A stretch of DNA of 64,000 nt. It comes from Panorpa germanica (taxonomy: Eukaryota; Arthropoda; Insecta; Mecoptera; Panorpidae). The position numbers and the translations under genes were made by a program. Positions 21,930 through 33,374 of the stretch are shown here, piece by piece (positions within the stretch are counted from its first letter, which is position 1; every line of letters begins with the position of its first letter). The notes beneath the pieces are model-generated. The model was not told the origin of the DNA. It searched no databases and saw nothing but the letters and a program-made list of their open reading frames with translations. The DNA is taken from positions 11,656,001-11,720,000 of the forward strand of contig OY783205.1 in assembly GCA_963678705.1 (NCBI GenBank), written 5' to 3'.

Positions 21930-22550
21930 AAAAATTATATATCTGCAACGCTTATATTAAAAATATACGCAATGTCCACAAATATAAAGCTTTCGAGCTT
22001 TTCTATACTATCTCCAAATAATACATTAATTTTAATGATTTCACGACTAACAAACTATTTTAAATGATAAAAGAAACATATTTGATTTTTAATTCAATCT
22101 GCATATAAAAGCTCATATTAAAAATGCTCGGCGTTTCCACTTATATAGAGCTTTTAAGCTTTTATATAATTCCGAAAAAATAAATTATGAACATTTATGT
22201 TCTAATACCATTGACATTTAAAAGCTCGTAATAAAAATAACAGGTATTTCCACTTATATAGAGCTTACAAGTTTTCAAGCTTTCATATAATAATCTCGAA
22301 ACAATAAAGTAATATCAATGAGTTCACTGCAAATAATCTGTTAAATTTAGTTAAAAAATGTATTTGATTTCTAATATAATCCTCATTAGAAAGCTCGTAA
22401 GAATATTACCCGGCGTTTACACTTATATAGAGCTTTTAAGCTTTAATATTCAATCTGTAAATAGTAAATCAATCTGCCTTAATAAAAAGTATATTTAAGT
22501 TCTAATATCATTGGCATTTAAAAGCTCGTAATAAACTACTTGAAGTTTTA
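21930..22550. repeat. Degenerate tandem repeat (AAGCTCGTAATA / TATAGAGCTTTTAAGC units)
   Basis: Four imperfect units. Each has AAAAGCTCRTA..AAAAAT, then GGYRTTTCCACTTATATAGAGCTT, then a variable AT-rich spacer. Cores sit near 21982, 22143, 22256 and 22425, giving spacings near 161, 113 and 169. Heavy divergence suggests an old minisatellite or the interior of a non-autonomous element. Confidence 0.65.
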
Positions 22551-22836
22551 AATAATAATACTAAGAATATCTATATATAAGTCATTTACAAATTAAATTG
22601 TCACTGGCGAAATACTTCTAATTAATTTGAAAACAAGCGGAGATAGAGAATATGTTGTATTAGATAAAGTAGAGAAGTATTTACGCAGAGCAAATATATT
22701 AAAAGATATAGCCAGCTAGTGAGAGTAGGCCTACTCTAGTAATGGCTAGTACAATGAACCTGTGTCAAAACAGAAATGGTTCAAATATATTCTTACATTC
22801 TAAATATTTTATCATTCATATTTAATAACGTTGAAA

Positions 22837-23246
22837 TTATTTTACTATTTTTCCTTGATGCTGGTTTATAGAAAATGTAAATTGTACTTTTAAAGATAAA
22901 TTTCTACAAATAATTAATTTATAGAAAATTGATTTGGTAATGTCTAAAACCAATTAAGGATGGGGGGGGGGGGGATTAAGGTTTCAATTTTTCAATTTTT
23001 CCTTTTTTATTTATATTAATGTACAACATATTAAGTTTATTGTGTGAAAATTTAAAGTCGATTGGAGTAAAACTGTCGGAGATATAGAGTTTTAGGTAAA
23101 GAGAAAGTTTGCATACTCTTTCTTTACATAAGTATCGAAGAATTTTGACTTCTTAGTGCTTTATAAAATTAAAAAATCAATAAAAGAAAAACTCGACAGG
23201 ATTACCTGCAGAAATTTATCAACTAATGAAATTATTTTGGTTTCTT
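22837..23246 (+). repeat. Dispersed repeat, copy 2
   Basis: Matches 20619-20962. It carries an extra block of about 90 bases (about 22923-23011) that includes a run of about 13 G at 22963-22975 and CAATTTTTC repeats. Confidence 0.8.
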
Positions 23247-25770
23247 GAATTCAGATAATCTAGTGATGAGATATGAGTGGCACCGCAATGAAATTTTTTT
23301 TGTGACATCTGCGGAAATTCGCTGGCAATGCCTTATTTCATAAAAAATACTTGTTTATAAAAATTTAACAAAGTATCCTTTAAATTTCATTTTATCGTGT
23401 AGTAATTATAGAAATAATTATATATTATCCAAAATATGCTTTTCTTGTACCGATTTGATCATACTCAAGAGAATACTCAAGGTTTGGAGCTCACATTCTG
23501 GGGTAGTTAATTACGACATTGATCTGTACATTTTCCTTTTCTAATCATCAATATCCTTTTATTTGTATTATCCGCTTCATTTCCTTTTCCTCTACATGCT
23601 ATATACTTTTTCGATCATGTATTAAATTATGCAAATTACCACGCATTTCGACAATAGGTCGGATAGGTATTTCAGCGGAAAGGAGTTACTAATACTTCTC
23701 ATAATGGAAGGATGTTAATAATTATCTTTACAGGATAATTATATACTAATCATTAGGTTTAACAGGGAATAATTTAAAATTTATATAATATAAAGAAGAA
23801 TCTGTATTTAAATAATTTTAGATTGAAAACAGAATAACACTTGCTCTAAATAATTAATTTATCTATTAGTTAAACTTTATTGAGAACTTTGAAATCGTTT
23901 TTCTAAAAGCTTTGTTCTTTGGTCGAATATCTCACGCCCTAATTGCTTAATCGATTTAAATTTTGAAATAAATATATAAAATATATATGTCTATAGTATT
24001 TTTAGCGGATTTCCTTTTTTTAACTTCAAGTTTATAAATTATTTTGGTTTGAATATGTATTACAAAATTAATAAATGTTATTTACAGAATTAAAGATACT
24101 ATACTATATTTATTTAAAAATATTATTATTTACATGTAATATCCATTAAATTTTTACACATTTGTAAACTCTTTATCCAATTAGTTCTAAAAATATCCGA
24201 TAGAGTGCAAGAATATACTATGGCCTATATGCTACCCAGCACATAGTGTGCACTGTGCTCAGCCACTGATTGGAGAACATGGATTTAAAGGCGACCTTCA
24301 GACGGCTGTTGTAGGATTTCGCTAAACTTTTTTTTCTTATAATTCCACACTCTGTAAAACATATGTATATAGTATGTCAGAGGTGAACAACCTGTTTTCA
24401 TTGGACTAGTAGGAAAAATGAGATACCTGTCTATATTTCTGTAGTGGTTTAATCTACTACTGGTAAGCTTCTAATTAAACTTGACCACCCTCTCAAGTTA
24501 TATATATTTAGGGTATATACATTAAACTATATAAATAAGGTATAATATAAAAGGATTTGTATGTAAATAAATGTTGTTCTAAAGAATCAATGTATCAAAA
24601 TTCCATATTCAAGTAGAAATTTTTTTTTTATAATTATAATTTTAATTGACATAAAGTAGAATGTTTGCATCAATTTTGGAAATGTTGGATTATGTATTTA
24701 TATGCATTGACACTTAAAACATCACAAATATAATGATATAAGTTCAAATTACGAGAGTTCGGCGGTGAATTATACTTAAAACAAGTTGTGGAGTATAAAC
24801 TGCCGATAAAACTAAAAAACACTGATTCACTTATTTTTCTATAATGTACATAGAAGATAAAATTTATTATCGTATTATAGATTTATACCGCTCTAATAAC
24901 CTCTTCTAAGTGATTTGGACTATACATATACTTAATGCTTAAATTAGTAAAAGATTGTAAGTGAATTTTCATTTATTTAATGACATTATAGAAAAAATCC
25001 TCCAGTCCATATAGCCAAGAAGTCTTCTAAATACTTAATTATCAACACTGAATACAATTGAATTTAACGTGAGACCTAAGAAGACCTCAAAGAATTAATT
25101 TTTTTAATTTTTCTTTCTCGTGTACTTCAATTTTTCTTTTAACGTTTTTAAATTTTATTTATTTAACGTCTGCTTATTTCCGAGGCTCCTATTATTGATG
25201 ACATGCTACAATATTGGCAGAGAAGCGTGGTCTCATATATGTGAACTACACCGCTGTTCATAAGTTTTTTGACTATGACGATATAACCAAACTACTTTTA
25301 ATAACAAGCAAACATAGAGTAAAGCATAATTTCTCACTATGTCGTCTTTTTCTTTTCAACTTAATGAAAAGTATACTATGCAATATAAAAGTTGTATATT
25401 GTCAGTTACCAAAAAGATACGAAAGGATTTCAAATAAATGCTTCCCTATTGCACTAAACGATAAATTCAATACTATATTCCAAATATTATATACTAATGT
25501 TGTATAATTTACTTTAAAAATAACGCAAAATAGCTTGCTTTATGTAACACTTGTGTTATTTTAAAATGAATGATACAACATAGAGTTGATCAATTTAAAT
25601 CTTTATAAATGTCCATTTTAATTCATATCTTTCTTAACTCACGATGTAAATTCACCACTACCATTAATTATTATTCAATCCAAAATGCTAAGGATTCTCA
25701 CGAATGCACCATGGTTTATACCTAATCACATAATACATCGGGACCTGGATATACTTACAGTAAAAAAAGA
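23247..25770. other. Intergenic, nothing recognised
   Basis: AT-rich. The only longer open frame (25214-25507) has no recognisable motif and no coding-like composition contrast. No repeat with a partner in the window was found. Confidence 0.5.
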
Positions 25771-27003
25771 AATAGTGCTTAGAACCAAAGTATAACAGCA
25801 ATGCAATCATTCCAGCGCCGCTCTAACATTTCAATACCACTTTTGTAGAACGATTTATCTTTTGCTTCAAAATAGGCCTCAGTTTCAGCGATAACCTCTT
25901 CATTCGTGCGAAATTTCTTACCGGCGAGCATTTTTTGCAGGTCTGCGAACAGGCTGTAGTCGCTGGGAGCCAAATCTGGCGAATACGGTGGATGTGGGAG
26001 CAATTCAAAGTTCAATTCATGTAGTTTTGCCATTGTTTTGATTGACTTGTGACACGGTGCGTTGTCTTGATCAAACAAATTTTTTTTCTTTGCCATATGC
26101 GGTCTTTTTTTTTGCAATTTCGGCCTTCAAACACTCCAATAACGCTATATAATATTCACTGTTAATGGTATTTCCTTTCTCAAGATAGTCGATGAATATT
26201 ACACCACGCACATCCCAAAATACCGAAGCCATAACTTTTCCAGCCGATTGTTGTGCTTTTGGGCGCTTTGAACGAGGTTCACTAGTTGCTGTCCACTCAG
26301 ATGACGATCGTTTTGATTCCGGAGTGCAGTGATGGATCCATGTTTCATCCATTGTCACATATCGACGCAAAAATTCTGGTTTGTTATGTTTAAACATGGC
26401 CAAACACTGCTCAGAATCATCAACACGTTCTCGTTTTTGGTCAGCAGTGTGCAAACGCGGCACCCACTTTGAACAGAGCTTTCTCATAGTCAAATGCTCA
26501 TGCAATATAAAGCCAACACGTTCTTTTGATATCTTTACGATGTCAGCTAACTCACGCAACTTCACTTTTCGTTCATTCCAAACGATTTTGTGGATTTTTT
26601 TTATGTTTTCTGGTGTTACCGCCTCATTTGGACTTCCACTGCGTTCTGCATCATCGGTGTCTCTACGACCACGTTTGAAGTCAGCAAATTAACGTTTTAT
26701 TGTTGTTTCTGATGAAGCCGAGTTAATATAACACTTTTCAAGCCATTGCTTCGCTTGAACGGTATTTTTTCCCATCAAGAAGCAGTGTAAAATTAAAACA
26801 CGAAATTGTTTTTGATCCATTGTTTTGAAAATAACAAAAGTAGTGTCACTCTTAGCACAATAACTCACAAACTAATGAATAGAATATCATGAAATTTTAA
26901 CAGCTGTCTTTTGAAGGTTAGTATTAACTGAAAAAAAAAGGTGACTGCAACAAAACTAGCGCCATCTATGTGTTAGGCCCGAGACTTTTCAGCCCATGTG
27001 CTA
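25740..27003 (-). mobile_element. mariner element, 5' end recognisable, 3' end unclear
   Basis: The transposase is preceded (plus strand 26821-27003) by a mariner-like 5' UTR. This includes CTAGCGCCATCTATGTG and a terminal-repeat-like GGCCCGAGACTTTTCAGCCC. I found no matching inverted terminal repeat left of 25779, so the 3' end is probably truncated. About 40 bases after the stop look element-derived. Confidence 0.7.
25779..26820 (-). pseudogene. mariner-family transposase pseudogene
   Basis: Starts on the minus strand at 26820 with MDQKQFRVLILHCFLMGKN and QWLEKCYINSASSETTIKR. A stop (TAA) follows near 26690, where the family usually has Trp. The frame continues with FADFKRGRRDTDDAERSG, a helix-turn-helix (LRELADIVKISKERVGFILH), the first catalytic Asp in VTMDETWIHH and GVIFIDYLEKG. 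A shift in the A/T run near 26100-26118 moves the remainder to a second frame: second Asp in FDQDNAPCHKS, then PYSPDLAPSDYSLF with the third Asp, ending RRWNDCIAVILWF and stop at 25779. The spacing fits the DD34D mariner signature. One stop and one frameshift inactivate it. Confidence 0.93.
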
Positions 27004-27756
27004 CAAGGAGAGAATAATAGAACGTCAAACCAATTTGGCTGTCTATATATTTCCACAGCACGCAGATTGAAAAAGAAGGTACCTCAGGACCTACTAGCAA
27101 AGTAAACAGAATCTAGGATCTATTAAAATTGAGGGATGAATCGATGGGCATATCCCGCGCAAGTAATTTTATTTTGACATACCTATCACTGAATGTCCTA
27201 TAAGCAGGACAGATTGTAATAATCTTTAGTAATAAAAAAAAAAAAAACTAATTATTAGACTAAGTCACATAGAGCATAAAAGTAACATGCAAAAATGAAT
27301 TTTAAAATGCTTGTGTACCCCTGTTATGCATAATAGCCGTGCGTGTTTCATTATGTTTATAAACCATTTCAGCATGCAATCCGGAGTGCTAAGATTATTG
27401 AAGTTAGAAGTATTATTATGCAGTAGCTTACCAGTATTTATTACTTTAAACCAATATTCAGGTAATAAGTATCACAGTATGTTATTAAATAATTATATAA
27501 TAAAGTATATTTACTGGAATGTCAGTCATAATAATATTGCGCCATCTATACCGCCTTGCTTTTATTATTTACAATTTCTGTATACAGGGTGTCCCAAAAT
27601 TCAACGAAAATCCGGCACCAGAAGGTGGTCCTGCTCATGACTACACAAGAAAAACAGAAATAAAAATTTATCTCATTTTTATCTCTAAAATTTGTAATTT
27701 ATCTCTTAAAATTATTTTTATTACTGCTACATTGTATTGTCATTTAATTTATTTAG
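27004..27756. other. Intergenic, with a CAGGGTGTCCC transposon-end-like motif
   Basis: No gene. At 27584-27600, CAGGGTGTCCCAAAATT resembles a terminus common to several arthropod DNA transposons, but no partner end was found. The rest is AT-rich. Confidence 0.35.
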
Positions 27757-27842
27757 TATAGTTATAATAGTATAGTATATAGTATAGTATATAGTATAGT
27801 ATATAGTATATAGTATAGTATAGTTAGTATAGTTATAATACT
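27757..27842. repeat. Microsatellite based on TAGTATAG / TATAGTATA
   Basis: An imperfect run of TATAGTATAG units about 85 bp long. Confidence 0.85.
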
Positions 27843-28339
27843 AAGAAACAGGTTTCATATCATTTGTCACTATTATTGATCAGTTTTTATTAGGAAATTG
27901 TTATTCATATTTAATACTAGAAACGACGTTATAAAATGAAGTAACGACGCTTGTTGCCAAGGGAACGTCTTGTGCCAAAACAAACGAAATTCTAGGAAAT
28001 CTGCGAATAAATTACTTCTGAAACATATTCTCCGAGTTTTATGAGAATTACCTACTTATAAATTGTTTTTTTTTTAATCATTATTTATTTGCTCATTTTT
28101 TGATATCCCTTTTTTTTAAAAAACAATTATTTCTTTTATTACAATTTGTTTTTTTTTCATGATTTAATACCATATTGTTTTTTTCTACACTGTCAGTTTA
28201 ACACGGTATAGTGAGTGTTGCACTGCTATTACAGTTTTACACCAGTTATAGAACACAAACGTGCAGTACGTGTTTTAACATTAATCTTATGACGTAGGGA
28301 TCAATATTACCAATGGAATAGTTTTTCAATAATAGGGTG
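27843..28339. other. Intergenic, nothing recognised
   Basis: AT-rich with several T-homopolymer runs. No gene or repeat match. Confidence 0.5.
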
Positions 28340-29165
28340 TGATATATAGCTATCTTCTTCCGCTTCCTTTTTCCTTGCAATATCTCCTCCAAGCTTACTC
28401 AACTTTTCACTTTCTCCTGACCCCTACTCATAACGTACTTTACGTGAGTTTCGAACTATTTTCTCAGTAAATATTTTGGAGTAACATTGCCATCATATTG
28501 AAGATGCGTATGACTTTTTTGTCATGAAAGAGTTCAGTTTCTCACAGTCGTTTATATGAAAGGTCTGTTTTATCAAATGACGGAACCACTCCATCTATCG
28601 AAATACAAATGAAGATAAAGTTGATGCGAACTATAATTGAAGTGCAATAATGATAGAAACATAACAAAAAGGTACACTTCACCAAATTGTTTACTGGATA
28701 GTAGTTCTCTTCTCTTGCTTCTAACCTCATTTATCTATTTTATTCCCTTCTACGTCACTTTCATCGCATGCGCATCAAATCGCAGGATTTCTATCACGTC
28801 TTCTTTGCTTTTCAACTATTCCCTACGCCTTCTTTTAATGTGTTATAATATTCCACACATCCTGCATCGTTTCTCTTCCTCTGCACCTTTAGTACCACTT
28901 CCCTTTTCTTCATTCCGCGATCATTTTCTCTTCTTTACCTCCCTGTATTTCTATAGGTATTGCGGCATTCTTTTCGACCATAATTAACTGAAATTGATAT
29001 TGTCCTTTGCTTTATCTTATCCTGTTGTTGGACCTCTATATTTCTTTTCTTTATCAGATTCCGTACCTCTCTTTCTTCCTCTCTTACGCTTACTATCTCT
29101 TTTCCTGCATTATACCTTCTCCTTCTTTTTTTCAATCTTGTATTTCCTCCATACCAAATTACATT
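28340..29165 (-). pseudogene. Decayed LINE C-terminal fragments
   Basis: 28350-28445 resembles the complement of the LINE remnant at about 61660-61750 (CTTGCAATATCTCCTCCAAG, CTTTCTCCTGA.CCCTA). From 29135 down to 28935 the minus strand gives a charged stretch with KEIVSVREEEREV and QQQDKIKQRTI, like the linker before MPQYL in the array LINEs. Further on, near 28880-28850, GAEEEKRCRMCG resembles their zinc knuckle. Intervening frames are broken. Confidence 0.6.
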
Positions 29166-29884
29166 TTGATAGTAATTTTCACTAAGAATATAAATTACTT
29201 GTTCAATAAATATATAACTTCAACATTATTTGTTAGTGTTATATTATGTAGTTGATATGTTCTGGCTCTGGTGTGAACCGTCTATGCAACAATTATAGCA
29301 TTATGCAAGGCTGCCACTACTTGTATATATGTATATAACTATATATGTATTACATATTATATTCCGCAAGTAACAATTGGTATATATAGTATGTTGAATG
29401 TGTTATAGGCACCAATACAAACAAAATAATACTCCTAAGTAAGTATCCAATGTCGATAAACATTCAACCGGTATATTGCCAATGTTCCCACACCCCCATA
29501 TTCTATAACAGGGGTTTCCAGAATCACACAAGTAGAGCCAAAAGTCCATTTGTCAATAAAAAGTAAAATTTACTAATTACAAACCATAAGCCGTTTATAA
29601 TATTGTTACTGTATTATTTATTAACAAATATAGTAAGTGTATATAATATAAGACTAGATGTAACTCTATTGACTGTGATAGATGCAAACCGTCTCCTCGA
29701 TTCTTGGCACAGACAACGTGCAAACGAGCCCTCTAGTTCCAAGAAATACACCAGGCATCCAGGGATTATTTATGTTAAGATAAGACCGAAACAAGTCTAC
29801 TGTTATACCAGGGGTGTACTGAGTCTTAGAGTAAAATGTTACTAACTCATTCATTAATTAATAATCAATTCTAATCGAATATGA
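29166..29884. other. Intergenic, nothing recognised
   Basis: AT-rich. The small open frame at 29603-29845 and its antisense partner show no family signature. Confidence 0.5.
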
Positions 29885-30135
29885 CATCACTCAATAAGTT
29901 CGTAGGATGACATATAGGTGGCGCCGAGTTCGAATAACACTTATCGATATTTTTTCCTAATAAAAAGCATCACATGAAATTCAGATTTCCCAACAAAAGT
30001 ACTGTCACTAAAATCACTGTATTTCGTAAACTAATGGTCGGACCGTCAAGAAATTTTAATACATATCATTTGAAGGTTGACACTATCTAAAAACCAAAAA
30101 TGATTAAAATGATTTGTCAATATACCTGAACGCTC
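29885..30135 (-). mobile_element. mariner-derived remnant (N-terminus fused to 3' end)
   Basis: The minus strand near 29990-29950 reads EKSEFHVMLF, the decayed mariner N-terminus (compare QKQFRVLILHCF at 26.8 kb). It is preceded by the mariner-like 5' UTR (GTCACTAAAATCACTGTA, CATTTGAAGGTTGAC). About 40 bases beyond, CAATAAGTTCGTAGG resembles a mariner 3' terminal repeat, so the interior of the transposase seems deleted. Confidence 0.55.
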
Positions 30136-31040
30136 GGTTTCTGTCGAAGTACCAAAATCAAATCTAAAAGAGTTCCATATTTCGTGACCCAACCTCCGAG
30201 ACTTGCACAAAGTCTCTGCTTCCTTTTGAGCGAACCAATGCGAATTCTTAATGATTAGATATGCTAGATATTAAGAAAAAGTAATAACTTTATAAATTCT
30301 AATAATTTGTTTTCTTTTGTTTCAGGTATGTATCTATTGACAAACATCTACTCATCTCTCTCTTTTTGGTGGAGGAGGTATTTATATCACACATTTTATC
30401 ATTTTAATTATTATATGGAAAACATTTTAAAATTAGGACACCGTTAAAAAGCAAAAATAAATAATTTAACATTATATGAAGTAAATAACGTTATTGTAAT
30501 CATAATACTACAAACGCACGTACAATGTTATCTACTAATCGACATAAAAGTCAGGTTTTTTTTTTATCTTAAGCGCGACTTTCAACGAATGCTTGAATGA
30601 GCGTAAGAAGCGAAATCATTAGCGCCTGTAATCTGCGACAATATGGCACGTGGATTACTTGGAATTATCAATGACTTAACTCGATAAACAAAACGTTTTA
30701 GTACGTACAGCACTTAACTTATAATTGATTGCTCTGAAGGAGTATGCCAAATCTTGTTAATTCTTGCAAAATCTTGATTACGATGAGAGTATGCCAATAC
30801 TGGGGCGGTTTTACTGAGAAATCTTATTTTGAAAGGTGTCACATGCTAAAGTCTTTAACTTATATTTAGGGACCAACGAGAGATGAACTTGTAAATCTAA
30901 GCTGTACCTCACTGGTGCTCGTTATGAGTCACGATCACGAGTAGCGGCTAGGGCATTTACAATTTATATTTAAGTTCCAATGGGTTATATATTGAACAAG
31001 ACACATTTAAAAACAAGTTGACAAGCAAAAAAAAAATAAT
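30136..31040. other. Intergenic, nothing recognised
   Basis: AT-rich. No open frame of note and no repeat partner found. Confidence 0.5.
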
Positions 31041-31500
31041 AAAAACACAAGTTATTTATTGAATATAGACTAAAACAACTAATAATCATCAGGCATTGAT
31101 TCAAATGCTTGTCTCCAACGTGTAAGTCAAATATTGGAAGATTGACATGGCAAGTTTCGTACTACACGGTGGAACGAATATTTGATCCGAATGATTTATT
31201 TATTTTATTAATTTGTTGATAATATTGACACTGACACTGTTTAACAAAAACTTTCAAGTAAATAAAAAAACTTTCAAGTATAAAACCTTCCTCTGTTGGA
31301 CGATTTGTGCAAAAGTGCATCACATGTGGATCAAGTGTGTGATGAAGGTAGAAAAATCCCTTTTGACGCAAGTCTATGGACACACTTAGTTCCAGCATCG
31401 GTCACAAGATGTGTCCAACGGTGAAAATCATCAATTTTGTGTCGAGTGTTCCAAATGAAATGATGCTATTTTAAGAAACTTCTACAAGAGCTTCGAACAA
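31041..31500 (-). other. Possible decayed transposase tail
   Basis: The minus strand carries a 78-codon frame (31398-31162) and, near 31120-31080, RWRQAFESMPDDY followed by a stop. The latter has the look of a transposase C-terminus. No catalytic motif is visible, so this is a weak call. Confidence 0.25.
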
Positions 31501-31794
31501 TTTTTGAACAAACAAATTACATAATCATAAAATTTGAACATTTCTTTGTTATAGTAATACAATTTCATTTAAAAATTTCATAGTTTAAAATTGTATTACG
31601 TTAGATTATGAAAATGCACACTTGCCTCATATTTTCTTTGAGTATATCCATATATAACATCACATATATTTATACATTGCAAATAACAATATTTGTTTCC
31701 AATAAGATAAGATAAATTTATTATGATAAGAATGATAACAAACTGACCTAATAGATTATAACAATAGTCAATTTTAAAATCATCTTATGCCGGT

Positions 31795-32130
31795 TTCATA
31801 CCATAGAGACAGTTTTGTTGTCAAAAAACAAAACAAAAACATGTTTTGTTTTATTTTAAAACAGTTCTGTTTTTCAAAAACAGACTGGTTTTGTTTTTAG
31901 TGTTTTTCTGTGTGTCTAATAAAAATTATAAATACCTAATAAACAACAACTGACAAGCGCAAATATTCACAAAAAGAAAACTGCGTGTTCAAACTACGCA
32001 GACAAAAAAACAACAACAAACGTGTTTTTATTTGAACTTACCGACTCCAAATGGGAATGTGTTTTATTTACTAAAACAGTTTTTAAAGACAAAAATGTTT
32101 TAAGAACTGTCTCTTTGGTGTAAACATTGG
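31795..32130. mobile_element. Candidate MITE with inverted terminal repeats
   Basis: ATACCATAGAGACAGTTTTG at 31798 is the imperfect inverse of CTGTCTCTTTGGTGT at about 32108-32122 (core AGAGACAGTT). The interior of about 300 bp is rich in AAAACA/TGTTTT and non-coding. No clear target duplication was found. Confidence 0.45.
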
Positions 32131-32496
32131 TGTTTTTGTTCGTGTTTTATTGAACTGTCTATTTTTATATTTTTTATTTTAAATTAGTTATTCCCATTAG
32201 GCTGATAACTTCTTGAATATTACCCACTGTCTTGTTTTGTGTCAACTCAATCGCGAATATATCTTTCAACGTTGTTTCTTGATTTACAAGAAGAAACGCC
32301 AGACTCATTCATCGCGTCGTCTCACTGTTTTAAATCTAAATGTGACGTCATCTTCAAGCAGTGCCATTGCCCCTTTGCACGGAGCAATAATAAACATTAA
32401 AACTTACATACATAGAAAGGTTTAAGACTCTGAAGAGCTAGTAGGTTTGTTTATGACCATATAACATCAAACCAGATATAGTATATTATACACATA
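32131..32496. other. Left flank of the Helitron array
   Basis: AT-rich, with a small frame at 32213-32425 that I do not recognise. It ends in A at 32496, the base expected next to CTAG for a minus-strand Helitron. Confidence 0.5.
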
Positions 32497-33282
32497 CTAG
32501 CTTTTACCCCCGTCGCAAGCGACGTCTGTTTTTTGTGAGTGGCTTGAATTTCATGTAAAAATTTAATTCCATTTTTATATTGAAATAATAAATTAACTCG
32601 TCCTATATTGATTTTACATTTAATAACAATTAATTTTTTACACAAACTGACTAAAAAAATACATTTTTTATATCAAAATAAAAAATATTTTGAATTTATG
32701 CTTTATTTGAACAACTTTTTTTCAAAATTTAGGATTTTTTTTTCGATTCGTAAATAAGTTACCAAGGTTAGCCTATATACAAAATTTCAACTTTCTAGCA
32801 CAATTTTTACTCTCGGAAAATACTGCCCCCAAATAAAATTTTGAAATTTTGAATTTGTTTTTATTAATAATATACTTAATTATTCTACAATCCAGAATAT
32901 GAACTTTCTATAAAGATCCCTACCGGGCCCCCGAATTTCTTCAACCCCCCCTTTTTCAATTTTTGAAATTCTAGTTTTTGAGAAATGTCAACATTAAACA
33001 GCTTAATACACATGCAAAATTTCAACTTTCTATCTTTTCCAAATTAAAAGTAATACAGCAAAAAAGAGATCACTTTTTTTCCAGTTTTTCCAAAATTACG
33101 GGTTTCCAGGAAATTCAGGGAAAAATCCGGGGACACCAAAAGTCTTAGAATTTTTTTCTCTACAAAATAGGAAATTTTTAAAAACTTCCTTGCAGCCGTT
33201 TTCGAGATGTCATACAAAATTTGAACCAAACATATAAGAATATAAGAAAACAAATATACACCTGGGACATTATAATATAGGA
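32497..33282 (-). mobile_element. Helitron A, non-autonomous, first member of the array
   Basis: Read on the minus strand it starts TCCTATATTATAATGTCCC and ends with the hairpin CGTCGC-TT-GCGACG, ten bases, then CTAG, with T following in the flank. This is the classic Helitron end architecture. The 786-bp interior is non-coding and shows weak C-rich repeats (TGCCCCCAAAT, GGGCCCCCGAA, CAACCCCCC) spaced roughly 60-120 bp. The 5' third is homologous to the larger array units (ATTCAGGGAAAAA, AGTCTTAGAA, GCCGTTTxGA). It abuts the next unit with no spacer (GGA|CTAG). Confidence 0.82.
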
Positions 33283-33374
33283 CTAGCGCTTCGCCCCGTC
33301 GCAAAGCGACGTGTATTTAATATTTGGGAATAAATAAAAGTTATTTGATAAATAGAAAATAATCCTGAAATATT

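Noticed and set aside
22963-22975. G13 run as a G-quadruplex or regulatory site
   Set aside because: A single homopolymer in one repeat copy is more simply slippage or a sequencing feature.
25214-25507. 97-codon open frame as a host gene
   Set aside because: No recognisable domain, AT-rich codons throughout and no neighbouring exon-like signal.
27584-27600. CAGGGTGTCCC motif as a defined transposon
   Set aside because: Only one end seen, with no partner or target duplication. Kept as a note in the intergenic entry.
29603-29854. Overlapping sense and antisense small open frames as a gene
   Set aside because: No motif, no family resemblance, and this length is expected by chance in the composition here.
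33297-33311. GTCGC-AAA-GCGAC hairpin as a bacterial-type terminator
   Set aside because: There is no bacterial context. Distance to CTAG and the adjacent T flank identify it as a Helitron 3' hairpin.
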